A stretch of 64,000 nt of DNA from G963664115 sp965263045 (GCA_965263045.1 CBDHGK010000041.1:434001-498000), one strand, 5' to 3'; shown: positions 17,521 to 27,688, counted from the first letter of the stretch. The notes: generated by a model not told the origin, from the letters alone. Numbers and translations: made by a program.

Positions 17521-18810
17521 ATGACACAGATCGAATTCGTCAATCACGCATCCCTCGTCGTTAACCACGGCCGGGTTCGCCTGATCTGCGATCCATGGCT
17601 GGAAGGTTCTGTATTCGACAATGGATGGGATCTTCTCACCGAGCCTCAGTTTCCCTATGCGAGGTTCCGGGAAATCACCCACATCTGGTTCTCACACGAA
17701 CATCCGGACCACTTCAACACCCTCACGCTGAACAAGATTTCCGAGGCGTTGAGGCCCAATATTACGATCCTTTATCAGGACAGCGTTGACAAGAAAGTGG
17801 TCCGATACTGCACCGACATGGGATTTGGGCGCGTGATCGAAATGAAATCCACCGAGTGGATTGACCTGGGGGATGACCTGGAGGTGCACTGTGAAATGCA
17901 CGACAATGGTGATTCCTGGTTAGCGGTGCGTTCTCCGGATACCTCGATCCTCAACCTCAACGATTGTGTGCTGCATTCGCATGGAGATCTCGGCAAGGTC
18001 GCCCGGACTGTGGGGCAGGTGGACGTACTGGCAACCCAGTTCTCCTATGCGAACCGTGTGGGAAATCCAGGGGATCGTCCCACGTTAGATGCCGCCGCCG
18101 AGGAAAAACTCCGGTGGCTCAAATCTCAGATCCTGCACCTGAGTCCCCGATACGTGATCCCTTTTGCGAGCTTTTCCTACTTCAGCCACGAGGATAACTG
18201 GTACCTGAATGCGGGCATAAACAGGATTGATCGGGTGGAAGAGTTTATTCGCAGGGAATCGCTGGCCAAGCCAGTTGTTCTCTATCCGGCAGACGTATGG
18301 GATACGAGCAATACTCCCCCGCACGATTCCGAAAGCAGGGTACAGCATTACCTGAAGGACTGTGAACGCGTCCTGCGTCAGGGATTCATCCACAAATCCC
18401 AGCCAGTCCCTCTGGACAAGTTGCTGGAGGACGGGGATGGATTCATAAAGAAACTGCGTGCAAAGAACGGGTTCCTTGCTCGGTTTGTGTTACCCACGTT
18501 GAAAATCTTCGTGGAAGACCACGCGCAGATCCTCCGGCTGACAATGAGCGGCATTAAACCGATTTCCGAAAGCCCACACAATGCCGATATCGTCTGTAAA
18601 TCGGACGCGCTCGATCACTTTTTTCTCTGGGAATGGGGTGGACGCACTCTTGATATCAATGGTCGTTTCTGGGTGCCCGACAGTGGCCAATATTGGAAGG
18701 CGAAGTCGTATGCGACGCTTGCAAGTTTCAACAATCGTGGTGAAGGACTCCGGGAAACACTGAAGACCGCCCAGCGTCGATATTTCAAGAACCGCGGCAG
18801 GCTGACCTAG
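17521..18810 (+). CDS. MBL-fold metallo-hydrolase at the edge of the glycan island
   Basis: 429 residues from ATG 17521 (an open frame upstream to 17248 looks non-coding). UlaG/RomA-like metallo-beta-lactamase fold: IEFVNHASLVV at the start, the metal motif FSHEHPDHF (H59, H61, D63, H64), LNLNDCVLHSH for further ligands, and HLSPRYVIPFASFSYFSHED. A C-terminal extension of about 170 residues (LDHFFLWEWGGRTLDINGRF) is typical of MBL-fold enzymes in polysaccharide clusters, related to CMP-Neu5Ac hydroxylase/NAPE-PLD-like groups. Probably cytoplasmic. The stop codon TAG lies inside the end motif of repeat copy 2. Confidence 0.8.
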   Translation: MTQIEFVNHASLVVNHGRVRLICDPWLEGSVFDNGWDLLTEPQFPYARFREITHIWFSHEHPDHFNTLTLNKISEALRPNITILYQDSVDKKVVRYCTDMGFGRVIEMKSTEWIDLGDDLEVHCEMHDNGDSWLAVRSPDTSILNLNDCVLHSHGDLGKVARTVGQVDVLATQFSYANRVGNPGDRPTLDAAAEEKLRWLKSQILHLSPRYVIPFASFSYFSHEDNWYLNAGINRIDRVEEFIRRESLAKPVVLYPADVWDTSNTPPHDSESRVQHYLKDCERVLRQGFIHKSQPVPLDKLLEDGDGFIKKLRAKNGFLARFVLPTLKIFVEDHAQILRLTMSGIKPISESPHNADIVCKSDALDHFFLWEWGGRTLDINGRFWVPDSGQYWKAKSYATLASFNNRGEGLRETLKTAQRRYFKNRGRLT

Positions 18811-18970
18811 TGTCGGGCACCACCCGAATCGGGACCCGCGTTGCGGCCGAACGGCGGCGTCTTCGTTGTCGCTCCTCCTCGGAATGTAGGTGCATTGCAG
18901 CATCGTCGCGACGTCGCGTAGTTACATTGTTGCCTCCCGGAATCCAGCCCCGTTTGGCCGTAGCGCACCC
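18807..18970. repeat. MITE-like dispersed repeat, copy 2 (truncated, inverted)
   Basis: Aligns in reverse orientation with 3541-3732 over roughly 160 bp, for example caccacccgaatcgggaccc, tcgctcctcctcggaatgta and tgttgcctcccggaatcc. It starts with ctag, the same terminal base pattern as copy 1, but the far end past about 18970 has diverged and has no matching terminal repeat. Its first four bases contain the stop of the MBL gene. Confidence 0.65.
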
Positions 18971-19238
18971 CTCGAACCGTCTGCCACGGGCTGGGGACGA
19001 CGGCTTCCCGGGAGTCTGCCCATTCAAGAACTCCCGAGCCCCAAGATGCTCGCTGTTTCCCGCTTCGTCAGCCCTGCACTCATTGCGTTGCTTCCACCCG
19101 CCGACTTCGATCAACAGGCTGCATCCCGAGTTAATCGAAAACGATTATCGAAATGGTCGACGCCATCCGCCTGACCACGACGGGCCGGGCGTTGCACGAT
19201 TTTGCGGCGATTCCGCTGTCGCACGGGCTCCATTTACT

Positions 19239-20747
19239 CTACCGTTCGATTTCAGCTTTGGCGTAGGCCAGACTCTTCACGTCAGCAATAAGGTCGCCAC
19301 CAGCGACACGTACTGCCAGACCATAAGAGGCCATGCCTAACAGTGTCGAATACAACGGGTCCGACACCACCGATCGCCATCCCGCACCACAAACGACTGC
19401 CGCAAGAAACGGCAGCAGAAAAACATGAACCGGTGGAAGTTGCCCGACGTGTCGAAGCGTCCAGAGGTGAGCTGCAACCCAGGCGACCACGTTTCCCGTC
19501 AGCGTCGCGATCGCTGCTCCCCCCGCTCCCATCGACGGAATCAGTACAAATCCAAGTACAACGACTGCAACGGCTCCACAGGCATCAGAAAGGAACAGGT
19601 AACGTTGAAGCCCGCTCCCGATCAGCGAATAGCGCGCATGACCCGACAGGAAGCGCACGGGCAATACCCAGACAAGACACGAAAACGCGAACACACCGGA
19701 CCGGAATTCGACCCCGAAAATAAAAGTCATTACCGGGTCAGCCAGCAGGGTAAAGCAAAGGGCAACTCCCACGGACATCCAGGCCCCGACCCGGGAAGAT
19801 GTCCCGATCAGTTTCATCCACGCGTCCTTGCTTTCAGCCAGCCGCCTCGCGATCACGGGGTAGAGATTGAAGTAATAGACGAAGCTGAACGTCAACATTG
19901 AAGTCACAACTCGCTGGGAGGATCCAAACCAGGCTGTCTCGGTACTTCCGACAAGGTAGGTGACCAGAAAGAGCGGCCCGTATTGCATGAATGCCCAGAT
20001 CAGGTTGCTCAGTGCAAGAGCCACACCTTCCCGGAGCAGTTGCCACGAACGGCGGGACGGCAAAGTGAACCGGAGCGGAACAGCCCACGCGCTTTGAGCA
20101 CCGAGATAGTACAACGTGACCGTCGCTGCTGCGACCAACTCCGCCAGACCCACGAGAACGAGATCCTCAGAATCCCGGACCAGCAACAGCAGGACGACGA
20201 AGAACGCAGTCATCCGAGTTGCATTCGCCAGAGCGACATGGTGCATTTTCTCCAGTCCCTGAAACAGCCAGTCTTGTTTCCACGGAATGGCCATCATCGC
20301 GAACGCGCAAAGCCAGACCAGCGGAGCAATTCCGGTGTCGTCCAGAACCAGGTACGACCCGACGCCGACGAGTGGAACGATGAACAGAGCAACGATCAGG
20401 CGGGCCGTGGGGATCTCCGCAGCGAGCCCTGAAGCCGCCGACCGATCCAGCGAAAGTCTGCGCACTCCGATCGGACTGAGGCCCCCGTCGATAAACATTG
20501 CGAAACCCGCGGTCAGGCCGATGGCATACTCGACAGCACCGTAGGTCGTGGGGTCAAGCACTCGGGCCAGATACACGAAACTCAGAAAACCAACGGTCAT
20601 GCTGAAAAGCTGCCCGCCCGCCAGCGCGAAGAAATCTCTGAACAATTTGGGCCCGCCCGCACTGAACCAGTGCCGGAACAGCAGTCGAAGCCGGGTCGCC
20701 AGGCTCAGCCCTCTGCCAAGCGTCAACGGCTGCTCCAGACGACGCAT
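19239..20747 (-). CDS. Oligosaccharide flippase (Wzx/MOP superfamily)
   Basis: 502 residues, about 12-14 membrane helices. The N-terminal unit LFRDFFALAGGQLFSMTVGFL and LARVLDPTTYGAVEYAIGLT is the polysaccharide-biosynthesis-protein signature (PF01943/PF13440), and the C-terminal half has the mirrored repeat (SSQRVVTSMLTFSFVYYFNL). It should move a lipid-linked oligosaccharide from the inner to the outer face of the inner membrane. The island also has a second, unrelated flippase-like protein at 53182. No Wzy polymerase is recognised nearby, although the uncharacterised membrane protein at 20802 could serve. Transcribed leftward after the GT39 gene. Confidence 0.88.
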   Translation of the reverse strand: MRRLEQPLTLGRGLSLATRLRLLFRHWFSAGGPKLFRDFFALAGGQLFSMTVGFLSFVYLARVLDPTTYGAVEYAIGLTAGFAMFIDGGLSPIGVRRLSLDRSAASGLAAEIPTARLIVALFIVPLVGVGSYLVLDDTGIAPLVWLCAFAMMAIPWKQDWLFQGLEKMHHVALANATRMTAFFVVLLLLVRDSEDLVLVGLAELVAAATVTLYYLGAQSAWAVPLRFTLPSRRSWQLLREGVALALSNLIWAFMQYGPLFLVTYLVGSTETAWFGSSQRVVTSMLTFSFVYYFNLYPVIARRLAESKDAWMKLIGTSSRVGAWMSVGVALCFTLLADPVMTFIFGVEFRSGVFAFSCLVWVLPVRFLSGHARYSLIGSGLQRYLFLSDACGAVAVVVLGFVLIPSMGAGGAAIATLTGNVVAWVAAHLWTLRHVGQLPPVHVFLLPFLAAVVCGAGWRSVVSDPLYSTLLGMASYGLAVRVAGGDLIADVKSLAYAKAEIER

Positions 20748-20801
20748 GTATGACGGGTTATGGTAGAAGGTCGGGAAGCCTGCATCACGAGGCGTGGTCC
20801 T

Positions 20802-21773
20802 TTAATTCGCACAAGCGGTTTCAGCGCTGGAGAGCCGATACACCAACCCCGCAGCAAGAGCGACAACCAGAAGTGAGAAGAAATGCTCGAAGAAATGCGG
20901 AAAGACCAGCAAGACGATGCTGGATGTCTGGCCCTGTGAAACCGCCGAAGTGCTCACTGCACCCAGCAACAGGAAGAGCCCGATGAGGACTCCGACACCC
21001 CCAGAGACGAAAGTCTTGCGGATCGGAACGTTTCCATCCGGGACCTTCCTCATGTTGTTCCCTGCCAGAAACAAACACATGGCCCATGACGCCGGCAGAG
21101 TCAGCGCAATGTGTGTGAATGCCTCTCTGGCCTGATGTCCAAGAGAAATGGCGTCCGTAAAAGGATCGCTGTTGGGAACGAAAGCTACGGTCAGAATTCC
21201 GAAAACGAGCAGTGCACTCCCAAAGCAGGTCAATCCCTGCTTGTAACCTTTGCCGGCGGGTCCGCGGCTCATCCGGACGATCAATCCTGCAAAACCGATG
21301 GAAAGCAACATCAGCATGAACCGCGACAGGAGGTGGTAGCGCCAGTGAGCGCCCCAGGACAACGGGGTGCCGGGCCGAGAATGCATTTGCAGCAGATTGT
21401 CGGACACCGCCGTGAATCCACCCACCCCGAGCGTTCCGCCCACGATCAGCGCACAAACCAGAAGTAAGGCGGTTCCCAACGCAGATGGCGTCGGCCGCCA
21501 GGGTTGGGGCCGTGCGCCCCCCAGTGCGAATGCAGCGCTCCCACCCACGCCCAAGCCGAGTATCAGATCGAGCGGGAGTTCGCGGGCCGCATGATCGAAG
21601 TAGAGGATTGTTCCAACCAGGGTCCGGTCCCCGGACTCATGGACCAGCTCGAGCCACGGCCAGGGATTGCGCATATGGATACTGATGGCACCATATGACA
21701 GCAGCAGCACCCCTGCGGGAACAGCGCACAAAACCAGCAGCAAACAGAGCCAGAGATTCAATCGGTTGGACAA
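20802..21773 (-). CDS. Integral membrane protein of unknown function
   Basis: 323 residues with a TTG start at 21773 and no better ATG near. Eight or so predicted helices: LWLCLLLVLCAVPAGVLLLS, LDLILGLGVGGSAAFALG, LGTALLLVCALIVGGTLGVG, LLSRFMLMLLSIGFAGLIV, QGLTCFGSALLVFGILTVAF, LPASWAMCLFLAG, VGVLIGLFLLLGAV and FFEHFFSLLVVALAAGLVY. A loop with HEHF-type residues (FPHFFEHFFS) sits in the last helix. No family recognised. Between the GT39 and the flippase, it probably acts in the same pathway. Confidence 0.65.
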   Translation of the reverse strand: MSNRLNLWLCLLLVLCAVPAGVLLLSYGAISIHMRNPWPWLELVHESGDRTLVGTILYFDHAARELPLDLILGLGVGGSAAFALGGARPQPWRPTPSALGTALLLVCALIVGGTLGVGGFTAVSDNLLQMHSRPGTPLSWGAHWRYHLLSRFMLMLLSIGFAGLIVRMSRGPAGKGYKQGLTCFGSALLVFGILTVAFVPNSDPFTDAISLGHQAREAFTHIALTLPASWAMCLFLAGNNMRKVPDGNVPIRKTFVSGGVGVLIGLFLLLGAVSTSAVSQGQTSSIVLLVFPHFFEHFFSLLVVALAAGLVYRLSSAETACAN

Positions 21774-21843
21774 ATGGTGCTAACTCGCCTGTGATCCGAA
21801 GACGCCCCAATGGCGCGATATCTCAACCGGTCGGTGTGCGAAA

Positions 21844-23301
21844 TCAGGCATCGGGGCGCGAACAGATTCGGACAACGATGTTACCGTCAGCGACAGTTCC
21901 CTGAAATTGACGGCTCTCCTCACACTCGTTCACGAGAGTTCTCCACAAGTCGGGCTGGTACGCTTCGATATAGGCTGGAAAAGTGTACATCACCCATACC
22001 GCGCCAGATCTGGAGCGAAGTTCCGCCAGCTGATCTGTGCTTTCGAGCCTTGGCCAGGACCGGCCCAGATACAGCCGCACTGGAGTGGTTGTGGGTTCCC
22101 CCACAACGGCTACAGAATCCCCAGCCGCCATGCTTCCGTCGACAAATTCGACCGCCCGACCGAAATCCTGTTTCGGATAGCGGTAACCATAAGGGAGCGA
22201 CATCGCCGAAAATGCCAGGGCAGCGACGCTGAGCAAAACGGCTGCACACACGCCCGCATTCTGCGGGCTGATTAACGACTTGTGCCGCCGGGCCAGCAAT
22301 GCCCCCGTTACGGCCGTACCGCGAACTGTGATCAACAGACCGAATCCGATCGCAAAGAATAGAAAACGCGGAAAGATCGGTCTACCCATAACGACCGCCA
22401 GACCTACGGTGACCGGCAGAGGCAGAAGAAACATGGCCAGTGCAGTCGATCTGTCGCGAAGGTAGCTCCACGTGCCGATGCCGAAAATGACTCCTCCGAC
22501 ACCCACAACCCATAGAATCCCGAAGCCGACGCCCAATCCACGGATCGCAGCGAGCGCAGCCCACAATGGCGTCGCGATTTCTTCCGCGGTTGCGGTCTGA
22601 GTCGTAAAAAAGACGATCATATCCGACAGCATCGGCGCATAGAGAAGCAGTGTCAGCAGTGCCGATCCAACGAATGTCGCCCCAAGCGGCCTCCAGTCTG
22701 CCAGTTTTACGTAACGGCCCCTGTAGAGTTCGAACCCGCAAACCAAGGCGTGCGAAACAACAACGAAGACCATTGTCAGGTGGGTGTAGGATCCCATGGC
22801 CGCAACAACGGCATACGCATACAGGTACGACCTCCGGCGATCTCCGAACCAGCTCAGCAGAAAGTACGTCGCAAGTAAAACGGCAAAAGTCAGAGTCGTA
22901 TATCCGCGCGCGTTCTGGGAAAACCAGATGTGATGGTAGGAGAACGTCAGAATCGAGGCGGCCAGGAAAGATTCGACACGGCTGGTCACCCGCCTGCCGA
23001 TGAGGTAAAGCATCGGTATCGAGGCGATGCCGAAAACGGCTGCAGGCAAACGCAGCGACCATGGAAATTCGCCAAAAACCTCGATCGAGGCCTGAGCCAT
23101 GACCGAATAGAGCGGGTGATGGTTGTTTCCCGGGAAATGTGTGAGAATCTCTCCGAGGGGTAGCCGTACCGAGCCGATCAGCGTCATGATCTCGTCGTAC
23201 CACAGCCCGGTGTCGAGTCGATAAATTCTGAGAACCGCCCCCAGTAAGACTAGAACTGCCACAGACAGCACTTCGGAGCGACTCGTTCTCTTTAGATGCA
23301 T
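21844..23301 (-). CDS. GT-C family membrane glycosyltransferase (GT39/ArnT-like)
   Basis: 485 residues from ATG 23301; an upstream in-frame Met at 23367 is less likely because the added stretch is arginine-rich. The PF13231 pattern is clear: LRIYRLDTGLWYDEIMTLIG, where the D-E pair in the first periplasmic loop is catalytic, and FPGNNHHPLYSVMAQ then GEFPWSLRLPAAVFGIASI. About ten helices follow, with a periplasmic C-terminal domain ending in VNECEESRQFQGTV. It should add a sugar from a polyprenyl-phosphate donor onto a glycan or lipid on the periplasmic side. Confidence 0.85.
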   Translation of the reverse strand: MHLKRTSRSEVLSVAVLVLLGAVLRIYRLDTGLWYDEIMTLIGSVRLPLGEILTHFPGNNHHPLYSVMAQASIEVFGEFPWSLRLPAAVFGIASIPMLYLIGRRVTSRVESFLAASILTFSYHHIWFSQNARGYTTLTFAVLLATYFLLSWFGDRRRSYLYAYAVVAAMGSYTHLTMVFVVVSHALVCGFELYRGRYVKLADWRPLGATFVGSALLTLLLYAPMLSDMIVFFTTQTATAEEIATPLWAALAAIRGLGVGFGILWVVGVGGVIFGIGTWSYLRDRSTALAMFLLPLPVTVGLAVVMGRPIFPRFLFFAIGFGLLITVRGTAVTGALLARRHKSLISPQNAGVCAAVLLSVAALAFSAMSLPYGYRYPKQDFGRAVEFVDGSMAAGDSVAVVGEPTTTPVRLYLGRSWPRLESTDQLAELRSRSGAVWVMYTFPAYIEAYQPDLWRTLVNECEESRQFQGTVADGNIVVRICSRPDA

Positions 23302-23425
23302 AACTGGAGTTGTGCGGCAGAGTGCAAGAATAGCACGAAAAACAGATCGCCCGAGGCGCTCAGGCAAGCTCTGGCCGCTTCAGCACAGCTGATTCGTTCT
23401 TCGCGGGACGGACTCGTAAACATTC

Positions 23426-24625
23426 GTGAAACCAAAGTCTGTTCATGTCGGTGTCGACGCAACCACATGGTCTAATGACAGGGGGTTCGGACGTTTCACG
23501 CGGGAGTTGTTCAAAGCATTACTTGCGCGTGAAGCCGGGTTTCGCTATACGCTACTGTTCGATCACCCTCCAGACGGCTCCCTCCCGCCTGGCGCCGAAG
23601 TTCTCCTCGCTTCGACCAGTCGTTCGCTGAACGAATCGGCTGTAGGCACGAATTCAAGATCTCTGTCCGACCTCTGGAAACTCGGCAGGACAGCCGTTCG
23701 GGCGAAGTTTGATGTTTTCTTTTTTCCCGCTGTTTACTCCTACTTCCCGATCCTGACGCGTACACCCTGCGTTGTCTGTTATCACGACACGACGGCGGAA
23801 CGTTTACCCGAACTTCTGTTCCCGACCCGACTCAATCATCGCCTCTGGCAGATCAAAACGGCGATGGCACGGTTCCAGACGACGCGTGCAATGACGGTTT
23901 CTGAGTCTTCTGCACGAGACCTGCGCAAATTTCTCCACATCCCCGCAGACCGCATTGACGTCGTAACCGAGGCTGCCGATCCTGTGTTTCGCGTTTTGAG
24001 CGACCCTGCAGCGGTTGCAACAGCTCGGTCGAATCAAGGCATTCCCGAGGGAGCAACGCTGCTGGTATACGTGGGTGGGATGAATCCTCACAAAAATCTG
24101 ATGGGACTCCTGAAGGCGATGCCCACCGTAATCGCCCGGAGGTCCGACGTCCACCTTGTTATTGTAGGGGACACATCGGGAAAAGGCTTCTGGGACGACG
24201 TCCCGGGGCTCAAGACGTTTGTCAGAGACACACACCCTTTGACACATCATGTGCATTTTGCGGGATACTTGAGCGATCCCGATCTGGTCGATCTCCTCAA
24301 CGGCGCATCGGCTCTGGTGTTTCCGTCGCTCTGGGAAGGCTTTGGGTTGCCCGCCGTCGAAGCGATGTCGTGTGGTGTCCCCGTGCTGGCCAGCCGCCGC
24401 GGGAGCTTACCGGAAGTGATTGGAGAAGCCGGGTCGTTCTTTGAACCTGATGTTCCCGACAGGATCGCGGACTGCATTCTCGAGTTCGTCACCACACCCG
24501 ATCGTCACGCTCGCCTTCGTGAATCCGCGCTAACCAGAGCCCGGATATTCACATGGGAACGCGGGGCTGAACTGGCGGAGAACTCCTTTCGCAATTGCGT
24601 TCGAGATTCGACAAAAAATCGTTGA
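23426..24625 (+). CDS. Glycosyltransferase family 4 (GT-B)
   Basis: 399 residues, GTG start at 23426, divergent from the GT39 gene about 120 bp away. N-terminal domain: VHVGVDATTWSNDRGFGRFT (the glycine-rich GR loop) and PCVVCYHDTTAERLPELLF. C-terminal domain: LLVYVGGMNPHKNLMGLLKA, VHFAGYLSDPDLVDLLNGAS then the donor-binding E-x7-E motif, PSLWEGFGLPAVEAMSCGVP. Cytoplasmic, NDP-sugar dependent. It likely extends a lipid-linked glycan; acceptor and sugar are not predictable. Confidence 0.88.
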   Translation: MKPKSVHVGVDATTWSNDRGFGRFTRELFKALLAREAGFRYTLLFDHPPDGSLPPGAEVLLASTSRSLNESAVGTNSRSLSDLWKLGRTAVRAKFDVFFFPAVYSYFPILTRTPCVVCYHDTTAERLPELLFPTRLNHRLWQIKTAMARFQTTRAMTVSESSARDLRKFLHIPADRIDVVTEAADPVFRVLSDPAAVATARSNQGIPEGATLLVYVGGMNPHKNLMGLLKAMPTVIARRSDVHLVIVGDTSGKGFWDDVPGLKTFVRDTHPLTHHVHFAGYLSDPDLVDLLNGASALVFPSLWEGFGLPAVEAMSCGVPVLASRRGSLPEVIGEAGSFFEPDVPDRIADCILEFVTTPDRHARLRESALTRARIFTWERGAELAENSFRNCVRDSTKNR

Positions 24626-24971
24626 ATCCGGCAGCCCGCACTGACACGACCCGGTGCACTCTTGAAACGGCCGGATACGGGCCCGAGGGAAGCGAGCAAC
24701 GTGCCTCCACGTGTCCGCAAGTGTAGAAACGAATGGACGGCATCTTTGCGGCTCGAAACTCACTGATCAGAGTGGAATTCGAACCCGGCGAGAACATTGC
24801 GGACCGACACTGAGCGCCTTACAATTGGTCGAGTCACTTTGGTGGTGCTCCCGATAAAAACCGGGGATGACCTCCAGCCGGGGAATACCAGTTTGTCGAG
24901 TTCGGTTCGCTATGCTCAAGCGATTGATCGAAAATTCAAGGCGCAACGGGAATCGCAGGGTTGGACAGGCG
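24626..24971. other. Spacer
   Basis: About 345 bp with no supported gene. In-frame upstream Mets at 24867 and 24912 belong to the next gene's open frame but precede its signal peptide. Confidence 0.4.
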
Positions 24972-25961
24972 ATGCGCGTCATAGCCGCAATGCTCCTGTC
25001 CGCTTCGCTCTCGGCCCAGTCGCAGGATTGGATCGAGATCGCACCTGACGTTCTGGTCGTCGTGAACGCCGGCAGTGTTAATCAGGTAGTCATCGTTTTC
25101 GAATCTTTCGTGGTGGTCTTCGATCCCGGCAGTGTTGTTGAGGCGCGCACGCTGGCCAACGCGATCGATAACCGAACCGACAAGCCGGTCCGATACGTCA
25201 TCAATAGTCACTTCCATCCGGATCACTCGGCGGGGGCCGCCGTGTTCGCAGCGGCCGGCGCTGAAGTCGTCGCCGCCGAAAGCGCCCGACCCGACTACGA
25301 AGTGTTTGTCCGAGAGGATTTCGCGAACAAGGTCGCGAGCAATCCCGAGGTGTATCGTGGCCTGCAGTACTCCCCGCCAACGCTGTATCTGGAAGAAGAC
25401 TGGGTGATCGACGACGGAGAGCAGAGGCTTGAGCTGACCCACTACGGCCACGGCCACACGACCGGAGATCTGGTGGGCTGGATTCCGGAACACAAGATCC
25501 TGTTACCAGCCGATCTCAGCACAAACGGGCAGCACAACCTGGCCAATGCCAGCCTATCCGGTTGGATTTCCATTCTTGAAACATTGCGCGGGCTCGAAGC
25601 CGATCAGGTCGTGCCGGGCCACCGGGAGCTCGCCGGACCTGAGATTCTAGTCAAATCGTATGACTACATCGTCGCGTTACGCTCCGGCGTCGGCGAGATG
25701 GTCACACGCGGGCTGACCTACAGCGAAATCCTCGAAACGATCGACATTCCTTTTTACGAAGAATGGTCCGGAATCCCTGTCGGCGATGAAGCGACGAACG
25801 TCCGGACTGCCTATCTCGAAGTCGGGGGGAAGATGCCTCTGGCCAGCCGGCTTCGAGCGTTGTTCACTCGAAGGAGGATTGCCGCCTTGATGGGTTTGGG
25901 CTTTCTTTTCGGCGGCGCGGCCGCCGTGCGCTACTTCTGGATCCGGCCACACGTTAATTGA
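24972..25961 (+). CDS. MBL-fold hydrolase, exported, with C-terminal membrane helix
   Basis: 329 residues when begun at ATG 24972, which gives a compact signal peptide (MRVIAAMLLSASLSAQS); earlier in-frame ATGs (24867, 24912) are possible. Metal site HFHPDH (H80, H82, D84, H85) with the preceding IVFESFVVVFDPGS strand, later HYGHGHTTGDLVGW and LPADLSTNG, matching the glyoxalase II/quinoprotein-relay-type MBL group. A single hydrophobic helix (IAALMGLGFLFGGAAAVRYF) closes the protein and may anchor it. Substrate unknown. The next gene is convergent. Confidence 0.8.
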   Translation: MRVIAAMLLSASLSAQSQDWIEIAPDVLVVVNAGSVNQVVIVFESFVVVFDPGSVVEARTLANAIDNRTDKPVRYVINSHFHPDHSAGAAVFAAAGAEVVAAESARPDYEVFVREDFANKVASNPEVYRGLQYSPPTLYLEEDWVIDDGEQRLELTHYGHGHTTGDLVGWIPEHKILLPADLSTNGQHNLANASLSGWISILETLRGLEADQVVPGHRELAGPEILVKSYDYIVALRSGVGEMVTRGLTYSEILETIDIPFYEEWSGIPVGDEATNVRTAYLEVGGKMPLASRLRALFTRRRIAALMGLGFLFGGAAAVRYFWIRPHVN

Positions 25962-27102
25962 CGGGTGAGTCCCCAGTCGCGATAGTGGGTCTCACCGCAC
26001 GGTTCCACCACATTACCACGCCGGTCACGGCGAGGATGACCGGAAGCAGGCCGAGCACAAACCACAGCACTCTGATGGGCAGTCCACCGAAAGTGCCGAA
26101 GTGCAAAGGGATGATCCACGACAGAATAGTATCGCCCCAGGATCGATCCAACTCGTCCCGCCGTTTCAGCAATTCGCCCGTGTACTGATCGAAGGCAAAG
26201 TGAACCTGACTGCCGCTGCCTCCTGAGCCCACAGCCCGAGCGACCTGTATAGCGACCGATCCACGCTCGGTCGCGGGCAACACAACACCGGCAACGTTCC
26301 CGTCTGGAACATCCGCCTCAGCTCTCGCAATTAATGACGCTATGTCCACCCGTTCCTGGCCGATGCGGCCTTCAGAGGAACGTGGTACGCCTGTGTTCGT
26401 CAGCGATGACACCATGCCGACCGCCCGCTGAAACGGCTGAGGGACAACGAAGTACGCTCCAGTGAATGCCCACATCGCCAGCACGATCATGATCCAGAAA
26501 CCTGTGGCGCCATGGAGTTCCCAGGCGACTCTCTTCCAGGATCTCCGGAAATCCACCCACGTTGCATCGCGCCAGTTGTCGATGCCGGGCCACCAGATAA
26601 GGGGCCCGGTAACGCAGAGGATCAGGAGCAACACAGCCCCCAGTCCATTGGCGAGACGGCCTGCCCTGTTTGCCAGCAGGTTGGTATGAAGCAGTTGCAC
26701 CGAGCGAATGAAGCCGGTATCGGGACGTTCCCCAAGTATGATGCCCGAATCGGGGGCCAGAAGGACCGTGCGAAACAGCCCGTTGCGCTCGACGAATGCA
26801 GAATACGCGGGGGACTCGGGCGACGGTGTGTACAGAGCGGCGATGCGATCTTCAGGATATGCGGACCGTACGTTGCCTAAGATCTCGATCAGCGGCACCG
26901 ATGCGGCATCAGCGGGCACGACGGGATACAGATCCCGGTGTTCGATGCGTTCCAGTTCCGGACGAAAGACAAGAACCGACCCAGTGATGCAAATCAGCAA
27001 CACGTAGACCGCAATGGCGACGCCGATCCACAGATGGATCGTGAAGATCCACTGTCGGAGGGCCAAAGAACGGGGCTGGTGTAGGAGTTCGTGCCCGATC
27101 AT
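25954..27102 (-). CDS. PepSY-associated TM helix protein
   Basis: 382 residues. Four helices: RQWIFTIHLWIGVAIAVYVL, AVLLLILCVTGPLIWWPG, ATGFWIMIVLAMWAFTGAYF, and ILSWIIPLHFGTFGGLPIRV with the final LWFVLGLLPVILAVTGVVMW. Between helices one and two comes a periplasmic PepSY-like domain. H-x-W and H-G patterns on the helices (TIHLWIGV, ELHGATGF, PLHFGTFGG) may ligate heme or metal, as in the iron-reductase/PiuB-like branch of PF03929. Commonly linked to siderophore iron reduction, but no iron-uptake gene is present here. Ends eight bases inside the MBL gene end, tail to tail. Confidence 0.85.
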   Translation of the reverse strand: MIGHELLHQPRSLALRQWIFTIHLWIGVAIAVYVLLICITGSVLVFRPELERIEHRDLYPVVPADAASVPLIEILGNVRSAYPEDRIAALYTPSPESPAYSAFVERNGLFRTVLLAPDSGIILGERPDTGFIRSVQLLHTNLLANRAGRLANGLGAVLLLILCVTGPLIWWPGIDNWRDATWVDFRRSWKRVAWELHGATGFWIMIVLAMWAFTGAYFVVPQPFQRAVGMVSSLTNTGVPRSSEGRIGQERVDIASLIARAEADVPDGNVAGVVLPATERGSVAIQVARAVGSGGSGSQVHFAFDQYTGELLKRRDELDRSWGDTILSWIIPLHFGTFGGLPIRVLWFVLGLLPVILAVTGVVMWWNRAVRPTIATGDSPVN

Positions 27103-27688
27103 GGACTATGATCCCTGAAATCGTTCGAATAAATGGCTCGGACGCGTAATTATCGGCCGTCGATCAACCATTATTGGGTTCGGACGCCCGCCGGAATACT
27201 GGTGTCAATTCTGGAGTTGAGCTCAGTGTGCCAGGCCCACCAGCCAGCGTTGGGGTCCCCAGTCCCGGCTGACATGAACGAAGTGCCCCTTTCTAGCAGC
27301 GGTGCCTGCAGGGTCAAAACAGTTTCCGGAGCGGGAAAGCAACGGCCGTAGACGGTCATTTAAGTTCAGAACCCGATCCGTGTCAAGGTGGGCGATACGC
27401 GGAATATGGTTAGAGATAGCGCCTTCAGGCCGTGAACCTCGACCGGTTCGGGGCACAGGCTGCACGGCCAGGGTCGTTATGACCCCTACACCGTTCATGG
27501 CTTGGCTCCTTGGGCCCGCAGAGGCAATTCGACCTTCAGGCATCGGCGATCTATTATATTAAGCTCGAAGCGATGCCGTTCGGAAACGCTCGGTACGAAC
27601 GGCCATTCTGTTTTAACGTGCTCGGGATCCGGCGGAAGATGTGTGGATTCCCCGCACCGCCCCACAGCGCAGTCCGGGAGGAGACGAA
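27103..27688. other. Divergent intergenic region
   Basis: Almost 590 bp between the divergent PepSY and SGNH genes. No gene supported. A tctattatattaa stretch near 27550-27562 is a plausible -10 region for the SGNH gene, but no clear -35 was found. Confidence 0.35.
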
